Shown: positions 6,825-14,843 of the stretch, piece by piece
How positions within the stretch are numbered: the stretch's first letter is position 1
How the letters are laid out: every line of letters starts with the position of its first letter
Source: a virus
DNA: 38,816 nucleotides
Direction: 5' to 3' (one strand)
IMG/VR virus record: IMGVR_UViG_3300043100_000005
Location: 1-38,816 of that record
The notes under the pieces: generated by a model
What the model saw: the letters and a program-made list of their open reading frames with translations, nothing else
Database searches by the model: none
Told to the model about the DNA's origin: nothing
Translations under genes and position numbers: made by a program

Positions 6825-8269
6825 ACGAGTCGCGCGGTCACTGCTCTGGCCGGGCAGGTACGTGCACCGCCGCGCCGGAATACATCTGGACCGGGTCGCA
6901 CGGAGGCGAGTACGGCCTGTGCGCCCGGTGCTGCGCGGAATGGCGCGAGCAGGTGCGAGGCTTTCCGCGAGTGCCCTAAGCTCCAGCAGTCCGCGAAATA
7001 CAGCGTGGCGCTGCACCCGCTCCCGGTACTGCCGCCCAGCTCGATCGCGTTGCTTCCCGGCTCCAGGTCCCACCATGCGCTGCTGATGTCCGCCGGCCAG
7101 TAGGTGCCGGTACCGGACGGCATGCCCGGCACCGTCGACACGGCGGACGGATTCACCCAGGTCTCGCGGTTGAGGAAGTCGACGACGGCGATGCTGCCCG
7201 AGGGGAGCGTCAGCGTCGACCACGACACGGTCTCGCCGGTCGTGAGGTTCGCCAGGGCCGGCCCGGTGACCGGGCCGGTGATCACCGCGACCGGCGGCGA
7301 GCCGAAGTTCCCGAGATTGACCGCGACCGCCGACCCCGGCGGCGCGCTTGAGTCCAGGGTGAACGGGACCGTGAACGGCACCGTCATCCCGCCGCCGCCG
7401 CCGGACGGCACCGGGGTGATCGTCAGCGTCTTGCCTGCCGTCGCGTACTTGCGCATGTCAGGCGCGACGAGCCCGATGGTGAACGTCACGTCGCACAAGG
7501 TCGGGTACGCCTCGGTGAGCTGCCCGGACCGGCGCACGCGGGCGACCTTGCTGACCGGCTCGTCATACCGGAGTGTCGCCAGGTCCGACACCGGGACGGC
7601 CTGCTGGAGCAGCGCCCGTGCCACATCCCGCAGTGCCTGCGTCGGGGCCGACGCGGTGACCGTCAGCGTCAGCGTCCGCGCGGCATAGTACTGCGGGGAC
7701 GCCCACGCGCCGTGGTCGCCGGAGCGGGGGATCACTCCGGCGCCCTGCACGGGAGGGCCGTCCCATCCGGTGATCTTCTGCCACAGCCACGCGATGCCGT
7801 TGCCGTCCACCTGGCCGAACTCGATGTCAAGCCCGGCGGCGGGATAGATCAGTCCGCCGGTCCAGTATCCGAGGTCCCCTGCGGGCACCGGCGGCGCGTA
7901 GCCGCCGCTGACCCAGAAGTTCTCGCTGCCCGGGTATGAGCCGTCGCCGTAGCCGATGCTCCAGTTCGCGACGTAGCTGCCCTCGGGGACGCTGGCGGGG
8001 ATCTGCCAGGTGCACGAGTAGACGCCCGTGCTGACCCGCCACACCTGGCCGGCGGTCTCGGACGATGCGCCCTGGTAGGTGAACGGGCCCGCGACGTCGG
8101 GGGCGAAGCCCAGCTCCGACCCGTACGTGATGTCCAGCTGCACCGAGGAGGGGTCGGCGAGGACGCCGCCGATCCAGAAGTCCACGGTGAGGGTGACCGG
8201 CTGCCCGGCAACCCCGGTCGTCTCCGTCTCGCCATAAGTCGGCCCGTATTCCGGGGTGTAGACGCCCAC
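6800..8269 (-). CDS. Distal tail (Dit-like) protein with N-terminal Ig-like domain
   Basis: 489 residues, GTG at 8269 four bases after the upstream stop. Residues about 15-125 look like an Ig-like or BppU-type beta domain (GQPVTLTVDFWIGGVLADPS). Residues about 130-290 carry the Dit hallmark: DIEFGQVDGNGIAWLWQKI, GAGVIPRSGDHGAWASPQYY and RTLTLTVTA. From about 295 a galectin-like C-terminal half includes WWDLEPGSNAIEL and TLYFADCW. The natural C-terminus of this family would be near CW (about residue 430); here about 60 further residues of low-complexity reading run antisense to two plus-strand genes. It forms the ring that joins the tail tube to the tip. Confidence 0.75.
   Translation of the reverse strand: MGVYTPEYGPTYGETETTGVAGQPVTLTVDFWIGGVLADPSSVQLDITYGSELGFAPDVAGPFTYQGASSETAGQVWRVSTGVYSCTWQIPASVPEGSYVANWSIGYGDGSYPGSENFWVSGGYAPPVPAGDLGYWTGGLIYPAAGLDIEFGQVDGNGIAWLWQKITGWDGPPVQGAGVIPRSGDHGAWASPQYYAARTLTLTVTASAPTQALRDVARALLQQAVPVSDLATLRYDEPVSKVARVRRSGQLTEAYPTLCDVTFTIGLVAPDMRKYATAGKTLTITPVPSGGGGGMTVPFTVPFTLDSSAPPGSAVAVNLGNFGSPPVAVITGPVTGPALANLTTGETVSWSTLTLPSGSIAVVDFLNRETWVNPSAVSTVPGMPSGTGTYWPADISSAWWDLEPGSNAIELGGSTGSGCSATLYFADCWSLGHSRKASHLLAPFRAAPGAQAVLASVRPGPDVFRRGGARTCPARAVTARLVHGFRSCR
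6821..6979 (+). CDS. Small cysteine-rich protein
   Basis: 52 residues from GTG at 6821 (GTGA overlap with the previous stop; GGAACGGAAG upstream). Cysteines at about residues 8, 15, 34, 37 and 38 (HC, TC, CARCC) and a YIWTGSHGGEYGLCARCCAEW core look like a small metal-binding fold. Last gene of island 3. Its whole length lies antisense to the 3' part of the distal tail gene at 6800-8269, which has no stop before 6800. Function unknown. Confidence 0.6.
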   Translation: MNESRGHCSGRAGTCTAAPEYIWTGSHGGEYGLCARCCAEWREQVRGFPRVP

Positions 8270-8272
8270 GCG

Positions 8273-9478
8273 TCACGCCACCCGGTACCACAGGCTCGCG
8301 GCAGGCTCCCAGATGTAGGTGACCGCGGTCCCGGCCGCGATCACGTCGCTCGTCCCGTCCGCCACGTTGCTGGTCCCCGCGGCGGCGAACGTCATGCTGT
8401 ACGCGCTCGTGTTGATCAGCGTGACCCGGATGGACGCCGACTGCGGGGCGGTCAGCGCGGGCGGCGCGGCCGTCAGCGACGGGGCGGACAGGATCAGCCC
8501 GGTCACGGCCCCGGCGGCGGTCAGCGGGTACGAGTCGTACTGGTAGTTCCAGGTGATCGCGGCGCCCGTCGTGAGCGTCGCCGTCGCGGCAGGCCCCGGG
8601 GCGGTCCCCTGGCGGCACCAGGCGACCTGATGGGACCAGAACAGCGGGTTGGACGTCGCGTTGCCCGCCAGCGTCGTGTAGCCGCCCAGGCTGTCGATCA
8701 CGTACACGTAGCCGGCCCGGAACGTCCGGGACAGCGCCAGGACCTCGCCGAGCTGCGCCAGCGTCGTGACTTCCTCGATAATGTGGAAGTACCGCGACGC
8801 CGCGTAATAGGGCAGCCAGTCCGGCTGCGACGCGGCGTACTCCGTCGTGTAGTACGTGTACGTTTCCTCGCAGGTGCACAGGATGTCGCACGTGCTCATG
8901 TATGACCGGTCCGGGATGTCGCCGCAGTTGAGGAGGACGATGCATTCGCCGGTGTTCTTGGCCTTCACGTAGTTGTAAAGCGACAGGTAGTACGGCTGGC
9001 TCGCGACCAGATAGGCGCCCTCGTCGAAGAAGATCCCGTCGAGCGCCGGGTAGTACGAGTACCACGTGTCGACCATGCTCTCGACGGTCGCGAGGACGTC
9101 GTCCCCGTAGCCGGTGGGCACGTACCCGACCGCGTAGATCCCGGCCGCGTGCAGGATGTTGATCTGCGCGGTCCAGTCATCGGTGTAGGTGCCGGGCCCG
9201 TTGTCGGCGTTGAGGATGACGATGGACGCGACCGGGCCTGCGGCCTGGATCGTCTGGTAGTCGCCGTTGGCCAGGTAGTACGTCGGGTACTCGTAGAGGG
9301 GGACGACGATCCGCTGGGCACCATCCCCGGCGGCCTGCCGCGCGAAGTAGCCGGGCGGCAGCGGGCTTCCCGGTGGTGAGTTCGTGACGCGGGCCAGGAC
9401 ATCCGCCACGTCATCCATGTCAGCCGCGGGATTGCCCTGGCCCGTCTGGCGGGTGTCGGGCGGGATGGTCGCGGACAT
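8273..9478 (-). CDS. Spherulin4-family (GH135-like) tail protein
   Basis: 401 residues from ATG at 9478 with GGAGGTGGGCC directly upstream; an earlier GTG at 9499 is less likely. Residues about 55-290 match the spherulation-specific family 4 TIM-barrel: RIVVPLYEYP, ASIVILNADNGPGT, AGIYAVGYVPTGYG and DGIFFDE, the last with the acidic residues expected of the catalytic site. The C-terminal 110 residues are an Ala/Thr-rich beta domain. Related enzymes cleave galactosaminogalactan-type glycans; a role in degrading host surface polysaccharide is inference. Lies between tape measure and Dit, so it is probably part of the tail tip. Confidence 0.75.
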   Translation of the reverse strand: MSATIPPDTRQTGQGNPAADMDDVADVLARVTNSPPGSPLPPGYFARQAAGDGAQRIVVPLYEYPTYYLANGDYQTIQAAGPVASIVILNADNGPGTYTDDWTAQINILHAAGIYAVGYVPTGYGDDVLATVESMVDTWYSYYPALDGIFFDEGAYLVASQPYYLSLYNYVKAKNTGECIVLLNCGDIPDRSYMSTCDILCTCEETYTYYTTEYAASQPDWLPYYAASRYFHIIEEVTTLAQLGEVLALSRTFRAGYVYVIDSLGGYTTLAGNATSNPLFWSHQVAWCRQGTAPGPAATATLTTGAAITWNYQYDSYPLTAAGAVTGLILSAPSLTAAPPALTAPQSASIRVTLINTSAYSMTFAAAGTSNVADGTSDVIAAGTAVTYIWEPAASLWYRVA

Positions 9479-9503
9479 GGCCCACCTCCGGGACGGCACC
9501 TGC

Positions 9504-9509
9504 TAGATT
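9504..9509 (+). promoter_or_regulatory. -10 box (TAGATT) of leaderless island 4
   Basis: TAGATT followed by 7 bases and the ATG at 9517, in the 38-base gap between divergent start codons. Confidence 0.6.
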
Positions 9510-9516
9510 CCGCCGC

Positions 9517-9735
9517 ATGGCGCTGATTCGGAAGAAAGACGAGATCGCACCGGAAGGGGTGCGGATCCGCCGCGGCGACGGGAGTACCGTCGACTGCGAC
9601 ATGCTCCGCGACCGGGACGGCTGCGCGATGTGGCTCGCGGTGCCCGTTCAGCACATCGGCATCAAGCCGGGCGACAGCCTGGAAGTCGGGATGCTGCCGG
9701 CGCGGTCGATCATCCGGGTCGATGTGCCGTCATAA
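9517..9735 (+). CDS. Small hypothetical protein
   Basis: 72 residues, MALIRKKDEIAPEGVRIRRG at the start, then a compact beta-like segment (STVDCDMLRDRDGCAMWLAV) and GDSLEVGMLPARSIIRV at the end. No cysteine pairs, signal or membrane segment. The gene stands alone as island 4; the start is set by the -10 box 7 bases upstream and there is no Shine-Dalgarno. It ends 34 bases before the stop of the convergent tape measure gene. I do not recognise its function. Confidence 0.65.
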   Translation: MALIRKKDEIAPEGVRIRRGDGSTVDCDMLRDRDGCAMWLAVPVQHIGIKPGDSLEVGMLPARSIIRVDVPS

Positions 9736-9769
9736 AGTTCCCTGCGACCGGGGCAACACCCCTGCGCCC

Positions 9770-12700
9770 TTACGCCCCGCCGACTGCCATGGCCAGGCGC
9801 CGCTCGATCTCCGCCATCTGCTCGGCGTTCGGCAGCTGCGTGCCCGTGAAGTTCACCGTCACCGGCGGCCGGGTCCCGCCGACGGACTGCCCCGAGGTCA
9901 TCTGCTGCACGAGCCTGAGGAACGCGGCCGACTGGTCCGGGGTCAGGACCGCTTCCGGCTGCCCGGTGAGGTTCGGCGGTCCCGTCATCCACCCGCCGGC
10001 GTCGAAACTGCCCCAGCCCATCGCGTGGTAGACGGCGTTCGCCGAGGACATCCGCTGCGGCAGTGACGCGGACAGGTTCGCGGGCTTCTCGTAGTAGTCC
10101 TGGTACAGCAGCGCCGCGTTGCTCGGCGACGTGGCCCGGTTGACGATCCCGAGGCCGCCGCCCCACGACAGGATCGCGTTGAGCTGCGTCATCAGGTCCG
10201 CCTGCGCATTGCCGGTGATGTAGCCGGGCGGGTAGGGCGTCCACTGGATCAGGCCGCCTCCGCCGCCGCCGCCGATCTCCAGGATCTCCGGGTCGCCACC
10301 CGACTCGGCGTCGATATTTCCTGTTATGCCCGCCGCTGCGTACTTTGTCGCACCGTGGGAGGCGAGGAACGACGCGATCGGCTTCCAGTTGGCCGGCAGG
10401 CTCCCGGTCGCCCCGCTGCTGCCGCCCGGCAGGCTCCCGCCTCCGCCGGACACCGACCCGGACAGCTTCTGCGCCAGATCGGTGATCAGCGCCTTCGGGA
10501 TGCCGGTCATGATCTTGCCCAGATCACCGGCGGCGCCGGTGCCGATCATCTTCGCAGCCGCGTTCGTGAACGCCGCCGTGTTGCCCGTCGCGATGGCCGC
10601 GACCATCTTCGCGATGTCGAGCGCCCCGCCGATTGCGCCGGAGACCGCATGCCCGGCGTCGCTGGCAGCGTGCGACAGCCAGTCCGGGACAAGGCCGCCA
10701 CCGGCGAACATCCCCGCCGTCGCCACGTGCTCGGCGGGACGCTCGGCGGTGTGCTTGCGCAGTTCCTTGAGCGGCAGCTTCAGGGCCATCTTCGCCACCG
10801 CGTCGTGACCGCCGGGTGCCGCCGATGACGGCGGGTACGCCTTGTTGAGCGCGTCGATCGTGGGCTTCCCGCCGACCGCCCGGGTCGCCTGCGGGGTCAG
10901 GATCCCCTCGCCGCCGCTCACCGCCGCCAGGTGATTGTCCCTCCCCGGCGACCAGCCCGGCACGACGCCGCCGCGCGCCAGCGCGGGGATGACCGGGAGC
11001 TTCAGCGACCCGAGGCCGATCGCCTTGACGACCGAATCCCACAGCTTCGCGATGCCGTCGTCGTACACGGTGCTGATCAGGAAGTTCACCGGCGTCTTGA
11101 AGACAGATTCGAGTTTGCCCCACACCGTGCCGAACCCGGAGACGAACGTGCGCGCCCCCGACTCGATGCCCTGCCATACCGGGTCGAAAACGTTGTGCCA
11201 CATCCACAGGGCCGCGTTCTCCAGCCCGGCGATATCGGTCTTGATGTCCTGGATGACCGGCGCGATGCCGCTGGAGTACAGCCGCTGCGCCCCCGCCGAG
11301 ATCCCCTGCCATACCGGGTCGAGCACGTCATGCCACAGCCAGTCCGCCACGTCGCCGATCTGGCGGAACCCGGTCCCGAAGTCCGTGCTCAGCTCGTCCA
11401 GCGCCCCGGACGTGAACTCGCCGAAGGCCTTCGCGACGGGTGCGAGGCCGCCGGTGCTGAGCCCGAGGAGTGCCGCGACCGCGCGGCCGATCACGTCGAT
11501 CACCTTGCCGGTCCCGGTGACGAGCCGTGCCAGCGGCGGCAGGATGAACCCGAGCTCGGCGGAGGTCAGCCGCAGGTTCGCCCGCAGGCCCGCTGCGAGG
11601 ATGTCAGCGAACCCGGTGATCAGCGGCATCAGCGACTGGAGCACGGGCACCAGCGCGGTCGCGAGCTGCGCGATCATCTGCCCGAGCTGCGGCAGCACCG
11701 GGGCGAGCGCGACAGCGATCTTGCTCACCGCCTGCCCGAGAACACCCAGCAGCGGGCCCACCCCGACAAGTGCCGCGGCGAGGCCCTGGCCGAGTGCCCC
11801 GGTCAGCGCCCGGAACCCGGGCAGGAGCGCCGAGAGGGCCGGTGCCAGCGCGGACGCCAGTGCCCCGATCACCTGCCCTAGCGGGCCGCCGATGGCGGCC
11901 AGGGCCGACCCGAGGGTAGAAAACACGGACGACAGCGACGAGGTGAACGGGGCGAGGCCCTTCTCCAGCCCGGTGAGGCCGTCCGCCAGGCCGGCCAGCA
12001 GGTTCGCCAGCCCGTCGACCGCGCCCTTCTTGCTGCCGACGACGGCGAGTTCCCGGATGAACCCGGCGAACGCCGGGAGCACGATGTCAGTGAACCGGAT
12101 GCCGTTGCTGATCAGCCCGTCGAGGACCTTCGCGAACGCGGGCGTCTGCATCTGCTTCCCGAACGCCCCGAACGCGCCCGAGATGGCGGCGCCCATCCGG
12201 CCTACCCCGGACTCGATCGAGGGCAGCAGCGACTTGATGCCCTGCAGCCAGATCGTCATGCCGGGCAGCACCGTGTTCTGCGCGATGCTCTCCAGGGTCC
12301 GGAACGCGGGCTCGAGGCCGAGGAAGACGTTGACGAACGCCCGGCCGGCGGGGGTGAGCTTGCTCATGTCCAGGGCGAACTGGTTCGCGCTGGAGTTGGC
12401 CGTGGACATCATCGACGCCCACTGGAGCTGCTGCTCCTTGATCGTGTTCGTCACGTTCTGCTGGGCGATCGCGACGGACTGGGCGTCCATCTTCTGCTGG
12501 TACGCCGCCTGCTCCTGTGCCGACGCCACCTGCATCTGCGCCTGCTTGACCTGCTCGGCGTTGTTGAGCTCAACGTTGGTGACGTTGACCTGGGCGTCCT
12601 TGTAGGACTGCAGTGAGTCGGTGAGGGAGTCCTGCGCGGCCAGGAGCGCCTGCTTGGCCTGGATCACGACCTGCGACCCGTCGACGCCCTGGGAGTTGGC

Positions 12701-13963
12701 CAGGTTCGCGGCGGTCTGCGCGTCCGACTCGCTGGCGGTCGCGTCGGTGACCTGCTGCTTGGCCTGTGCCACGGCCAGGGCCGCCTGCTCGCGGTCAAGA
12801 TCGGTCGAGTAGGCGTTCTGATTGACGAGCAGCTCGTTGTATTCCGCCTGCTGCACCGCCAGGCTCGCGGACTTCACGTTCAGTTTCGCGTCGGCCAGGG
12901 CGTCGTTTTCCTGGACGATCGCCTCGCGGGCCGACACGTACGCCTGCCCGAGGTTGTACTGCGCCTCGCCGAGGTTGTACGTGGACTGCTGGACCTGCTG
13001 CTGCGCCTGCCCGACAGCCTGGATCGCCTGGACCTGCGCCGCGGCGGCGTTCCGCTCGGTGCTGGCCAGGTTCATCTGCGCCTGCTCGATGGACTGCGCG
13101 GACGTGATCTGGTCCTGCGCGGACTGCTCGGATGCCTGGGCGACGCCCTGCTGCGCCTGCTGCACCTGGACGGAGTCGGAGAACTGCTGGGCGGCGAGTT
13201 GCTGGCTCGTCATCCCGACGTTCTGCGACGCCTCATGGCTGGCCTCGAGAGCTTTCGCGATCCCGGAGAACGCCAGGTACCCGGTGCCGCCGAGCAGTCC
13301 CAGCCCGGTCGCCGCGCCCGCGAACCCCGGCGACAGGGCGGCGAGGCCGGTCGCGATGCCGCCGATCATCCCGCCGGGAAAGTCCGGCACGGAGAAGCCG
13401 CCGCCGCTTTCGTCTTCCTCGTCCTGCAGTGCCTTGATCTGCGCCTGCAGGGCGGCGATCTTCATCTCGGCCGGGGTGGCGTCCGCGTCGATGGTGATGC
13501 CCTGCTTCTGCAGCCGCAGGATCGCAAGCTGCATCTTCAGGTCATCGATCGCCCCCTTGGCGGAGGCGTCGTCCGCGCCGATCTCTACCTCGGCATGGGA
13601 GCCGTCAAGGTCATCGCGGCTGGCCTTGACGTCATCAAGGTCGGCCTTGGCCTCATCGGCGTCGGCGGCGACCTTGAGACTGGCGTCGCTGCCGTCTAGC
13701 TCGTTCCGGCTGGCCTTGACGTCATCAAGGTCGGCCTTGGCCTCATCGGCGTCGGCGGTGACCTTGATCTCGGCCTTGCTGCCGTCGAGGTCGTCTTTTT
13801 TCTCCCTGACCTCATCGAGGCCGTCTTTCGCTTCCTCGGTGTCGGCGGTGACGGTGATCTTGACCTTGCCCTCGACGCCCTCGGTCGCTTCCTGGACCTT
13901 GGCTTCGAGTTCCTCGGCGAAACCGTCCAGATCGGGCGATACCGTGACGTAGGCACTGGCGAT
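9770..13963 (-). CDS. Tape measure protein with tail lysozyme domain
   Basis: About 1,398 codons. The coding frame extends upstream of the ATG at 13534, through four 30-residue repeats, to GIASAYVTVSPDLDGF, a typical tape-measure beginning, at about 13966. It sets tail length and fills the tail tube. A Gln/Ala-rich coiled coil covers about residues 190-510, hydrophobic Gly/Ala/Leu segments (GLAALSPGFAGAATGLGLLG and the region about 650-860) follow, and near the C-terminus ITGNIDAESGGDP with GLIQWTP marks a phage tail lysozyme domain. The start is problematic: ATG at 13996 has a strong Shine-Dalgarno and is in frame, but an ochre codon at 13967-13969 intervenes. ATG 13988 would need a +1 shift. 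The 5' end given is where coding evidence begins. Confidence 0.85.
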   Translation of the reverse strand: MASAYVTVSPDLDGFAEELEAKVQEATEGVEGKVKITVTADTEEAKDGLDEVREKKDDLDGSKAEIKVTADADEAKADLDDVKASRNELDGSDASLKVAADADEAKADLDDVKASRDDLDGSHAEVEIGADDASAKGAIDDLKMQLAILRLQKQGITIDADATPAEMKIAALQAQIKALQDEEDESGGGFSVPDFPGGMIGGIATGLAALSPGFAGAATGLGLLGGTGYLAFSGIAKALEASHEASQNVGMTSQQLAAQQFSDSVQVQQAQQGVAQASEQSAQDQITSAQSIEQAQMNLASTERNAAAAQVQAIQAVGQAQQQVQQSTYNLGEAQYNLGQAYVSAREAIVQENDALADAKLNVKSASLAVQQAEYNELLVNQNAYSTDLDREQAALAVAQAKQQVTDATASESDAQTAANLANSQGVDGSQVVIQAKQALLAAQDSLTDSLQSYKDAQVNVTNVELNNAEQVKQAQMQVASAQEQAAYQQKMDAQSVAIAQQNVTNTIKEQQLQWASMMSTANSSANQFALDMSKLTPAGRAFVNVFLGLEPAFRTLESIAQNTVLPGMTIWLQGIKSLLPSIESGVGRMGAAISGAFGAFGKQMQTPAFAKVLDGLISNGIRFTDIVLPAFAGFIRELAVVGSKKGAVDGLANLLAGLADGLTGLEKGLAPFTSSLSSVFSTLGSALAAIGGPLGQVIGALASALAPALSALLPGFRALTGALGQGLAAALVGVGPLLGVLGQAVSKIAVALAPVLPQLGQMIAQLATALVPVLQSLMPLITGFADILAAGLRANLRLTSAELGFILPPLARLVTGTGKVIDVIGRAVAALLGLSTGGLAPVAKAFGEFTSGALDELSTDFGTGFRQIGDVADWLWHDVLDPVWQGISAGAQRLYSSGIAPVIQDIKTDIAGLENAALWMWHNVFDPVWQGIESGARTFVSGFGTVWGKLESVFKTPVNFLISTVYDDGIAKLWDSVVKAIGLGSLKLPVIPALARGGVVPGWSPGRDNHLAAVSGGEGILTPQATRAVGGKPTIDALNKAYPPSSAAPGGHDAVAKMALKLPLKELRKHTAERPAEHVATAGMFAGGGLVPDWLSHAASDAGHAVSGAIGGALDIAKMVAAIATGNTAAFTNAAAKMIGTGAAGDLGKIMTGIPKALITDLAQKLSGSVSGGGGSLPGGSSGATGSLPANWKPIASFLASHGATKYAAAGITGNIDAESGGDPEILEIGGGGGGGLIQWTPYPPGYITGNAQADLMTQLNAILSWGGGLGIVNRATSPSNAALLYQDYYEKPANLSASLPQRMSSANAVYHAMGWGSFDAGGWMTGPPNLTGQPEAVLTPDQSAAFLRLVQQMTSGQSVGGTRPPVTVNFTGTQLPNAEQMAEIERRLAMAVGGA
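13499..13858 (-). repeat. Four tandem 30-residue (90-base) repeats in the tape measure N-terminus
   Basis: Units at 13858-13769, 13768-13679, 13678-13589 and 13588-13499. Consensus (I/L)KVTADADEAKADLDDVKASR followed by DELDGSxAE. The two middle units share an identical stretch of 52 bases (plus-strand 13617-13668 and 13707-13758), so this array expanded recently or is kept uniform by recombination. Confidence 0.85.
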
Positions 13964-13989
13964 GCCTTAATCGGAAGCCTTCCGGCATC

Positions 13990-14018
13990 CTGACATCACC
14001 CCCTCCGGCGGGGGTCAG
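13990..14018 (-). promoter_or_regulatory. Stem-loop covering the tape measure Shine-Dalgarno
   Basis: On the mRNA strand CTGACCCCC, a GCCGGA loop region and GGGGG pair, with an outer CTGAC/GTCAG helix and a 4-base bulge. The GGAGGGGG Shine-Dalgarno and the ATG at 13996 are inside the structure, so it could lower translation initiation of the tape measure gene. Inferred from complementarity only. Confidence 0.4.
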
Positions 14019-14023
14019 CCGCC

Positions 14024-14332
14024 TCAGCCGAAGGAAAATATGCCGCGGAACGCCGGGTCGGCCTGGATCGTCGCCCGCGTCCCCGGATTGACCTGCCGCG
14101 ACGGCGCGGCACGGCGCGCGGGCTGCGGCGCTCCCCGGGGTGTCTCGTGTGCTTGCATCACCCGCGCCCGCATCACGCCCTCGTACGCGGGCAGCCGCCA
14201 CGCCAGCCGGAAGAACCGGGCACCCGGCATCGACCAGATGTCATCCACCCGGTGGATCGCCGACATGTCCGACTCGATGTCGGCGAGATGATCACGGACC
14301 CACTGCAGCTGCGCCATCCGGCGCGTCAGCGG
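14024..14332 (-). CDS. Tail assembly chaperone, T domain made by -1 frameshift (G-T)
   Basis: The frame reads PLTRRMAQLQWVRDHLADIE and ends GIFSFG. It contains an internal ATG at 14317, but the expected product is the G-T fusion. Ribosomes on the G gene slip -1 at CCCAAAC (14338-14332) and continue here, giving about 240 residues in total. The segment contains WSMPGARFFRLAWRLPAYEGV, consistent with tail chaperones in the position just before the tape measure gene. G-T binds the tape measure protein and brings in major tail protein. Independent start at 14317 is possible but has no good ribosome-binding site. Confidence 0.75.
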   Translation of the reverse strand, partial: PLTRRMAQLQWVRDHLADIESDMSAIHRVDDIWSMPGARFFRLAWRLPAYEGVMRARVMQAHETPRGAPQPARRAAPSRQVNPGTRATIQADPAFRGIFSFG

Positions 14333-14338
14333 TTTGGG
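14311..14338 (-). promoter_or_regulatory. Programmed -1 frameshift signal (tail chaperone G to G-T)
   Basis: CCCAAAC is in the correct phase (xxC CCA AAC) two codons before the G stop. A 7-base spacer (CGCTGAC) and a hairpin GCGCC-GGAT-GGCGC follow. This matches the known X XXY YYZ rule and the conserved G/G-T arrangement of long-tailed phages. Confidence 0.8.
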
Positions 14339-14742
14339 GACTCCTCATCCTCCAGCGCGCCCATCGTCTTGTCCCGGCACACCTCGACGAGCCGCAGGTA
14401 GTCCTTCCACGTCACGGCTTTCTCCCGCATCAGCCGCCGCAGCACCGCCCACCCGTCATCGCCGAGCATCGCGCCCATGAAGTAGTCCTCGGCGTACGCC
14501 TCGCCGCGTACCGCCCCGATGTGCATCGCCTCGATGGCGATACCGGGACCCGGGTCGGCGGGGATCGTGTACGGCACGTCGTCGACGTAGAACAGCGGCT
14601 CCCGTTCCTCCTCGGCAGGCTCCGCGGGGATGGTGAAGCGCGGCGCGCCGGCAGCCGGGGGCTGCGGGGGTGCCGCGGGGATCGCTGGCCGGGGCGCGCG
14701 GGCCGGGCGCGGTCTCGCCCCGGCCTTGACTGTTGCTGCCAT
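14326..14742 (-). CDS. Tail assembly chaperone G
   Basis: 138 residues, ATG at 14742 after AAAGGGAGCA. Residues 1-45 are a Pro/Ala/Arg-rich basic leader; residues about 50-130 (FYVDDVPYTIPADPGPGIAI, LGDDGWAVLRRLMREKAVTW, WKDYLRLVEVC) are typical of actinophage tail assembly chaperones. Placed between major tail protein and tape measure, with the -1 frameshift site near its end. It is non-virion and guides tail tube assembly around the tape measure. Confidence 0.85.
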   Translation of the reverse strand: MAATVKAGARPRPARAPRPAIPAAPPQPPAAGAPRFTIPAEPAEEEREPLFYVDDVPYTIPADPGPGIAIEAMHIGAVRGEAYAEDYFMGAMLGDDGWAVLRRLMREKAVTWKDYLRLVEVCRDKTMGALEDEESPNR

Positions 14743-14843
14743 TGCTCCCTTTACGGGTCGCGGGCGGACTGGGACATGCGGAAGCCCGGCGCGGGATCTG
14801 CTCCCGGTACCGGGCCACGATGGACGATACGGGCGCGTTAGCC

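Noticed and set aside
10935-12605. 556-codon plus-strand frame opposite the tape measure gene
   Set aside because: Ser/Ala/Pro-rich mirror of the tape measure coding strand with no recognisable domains.
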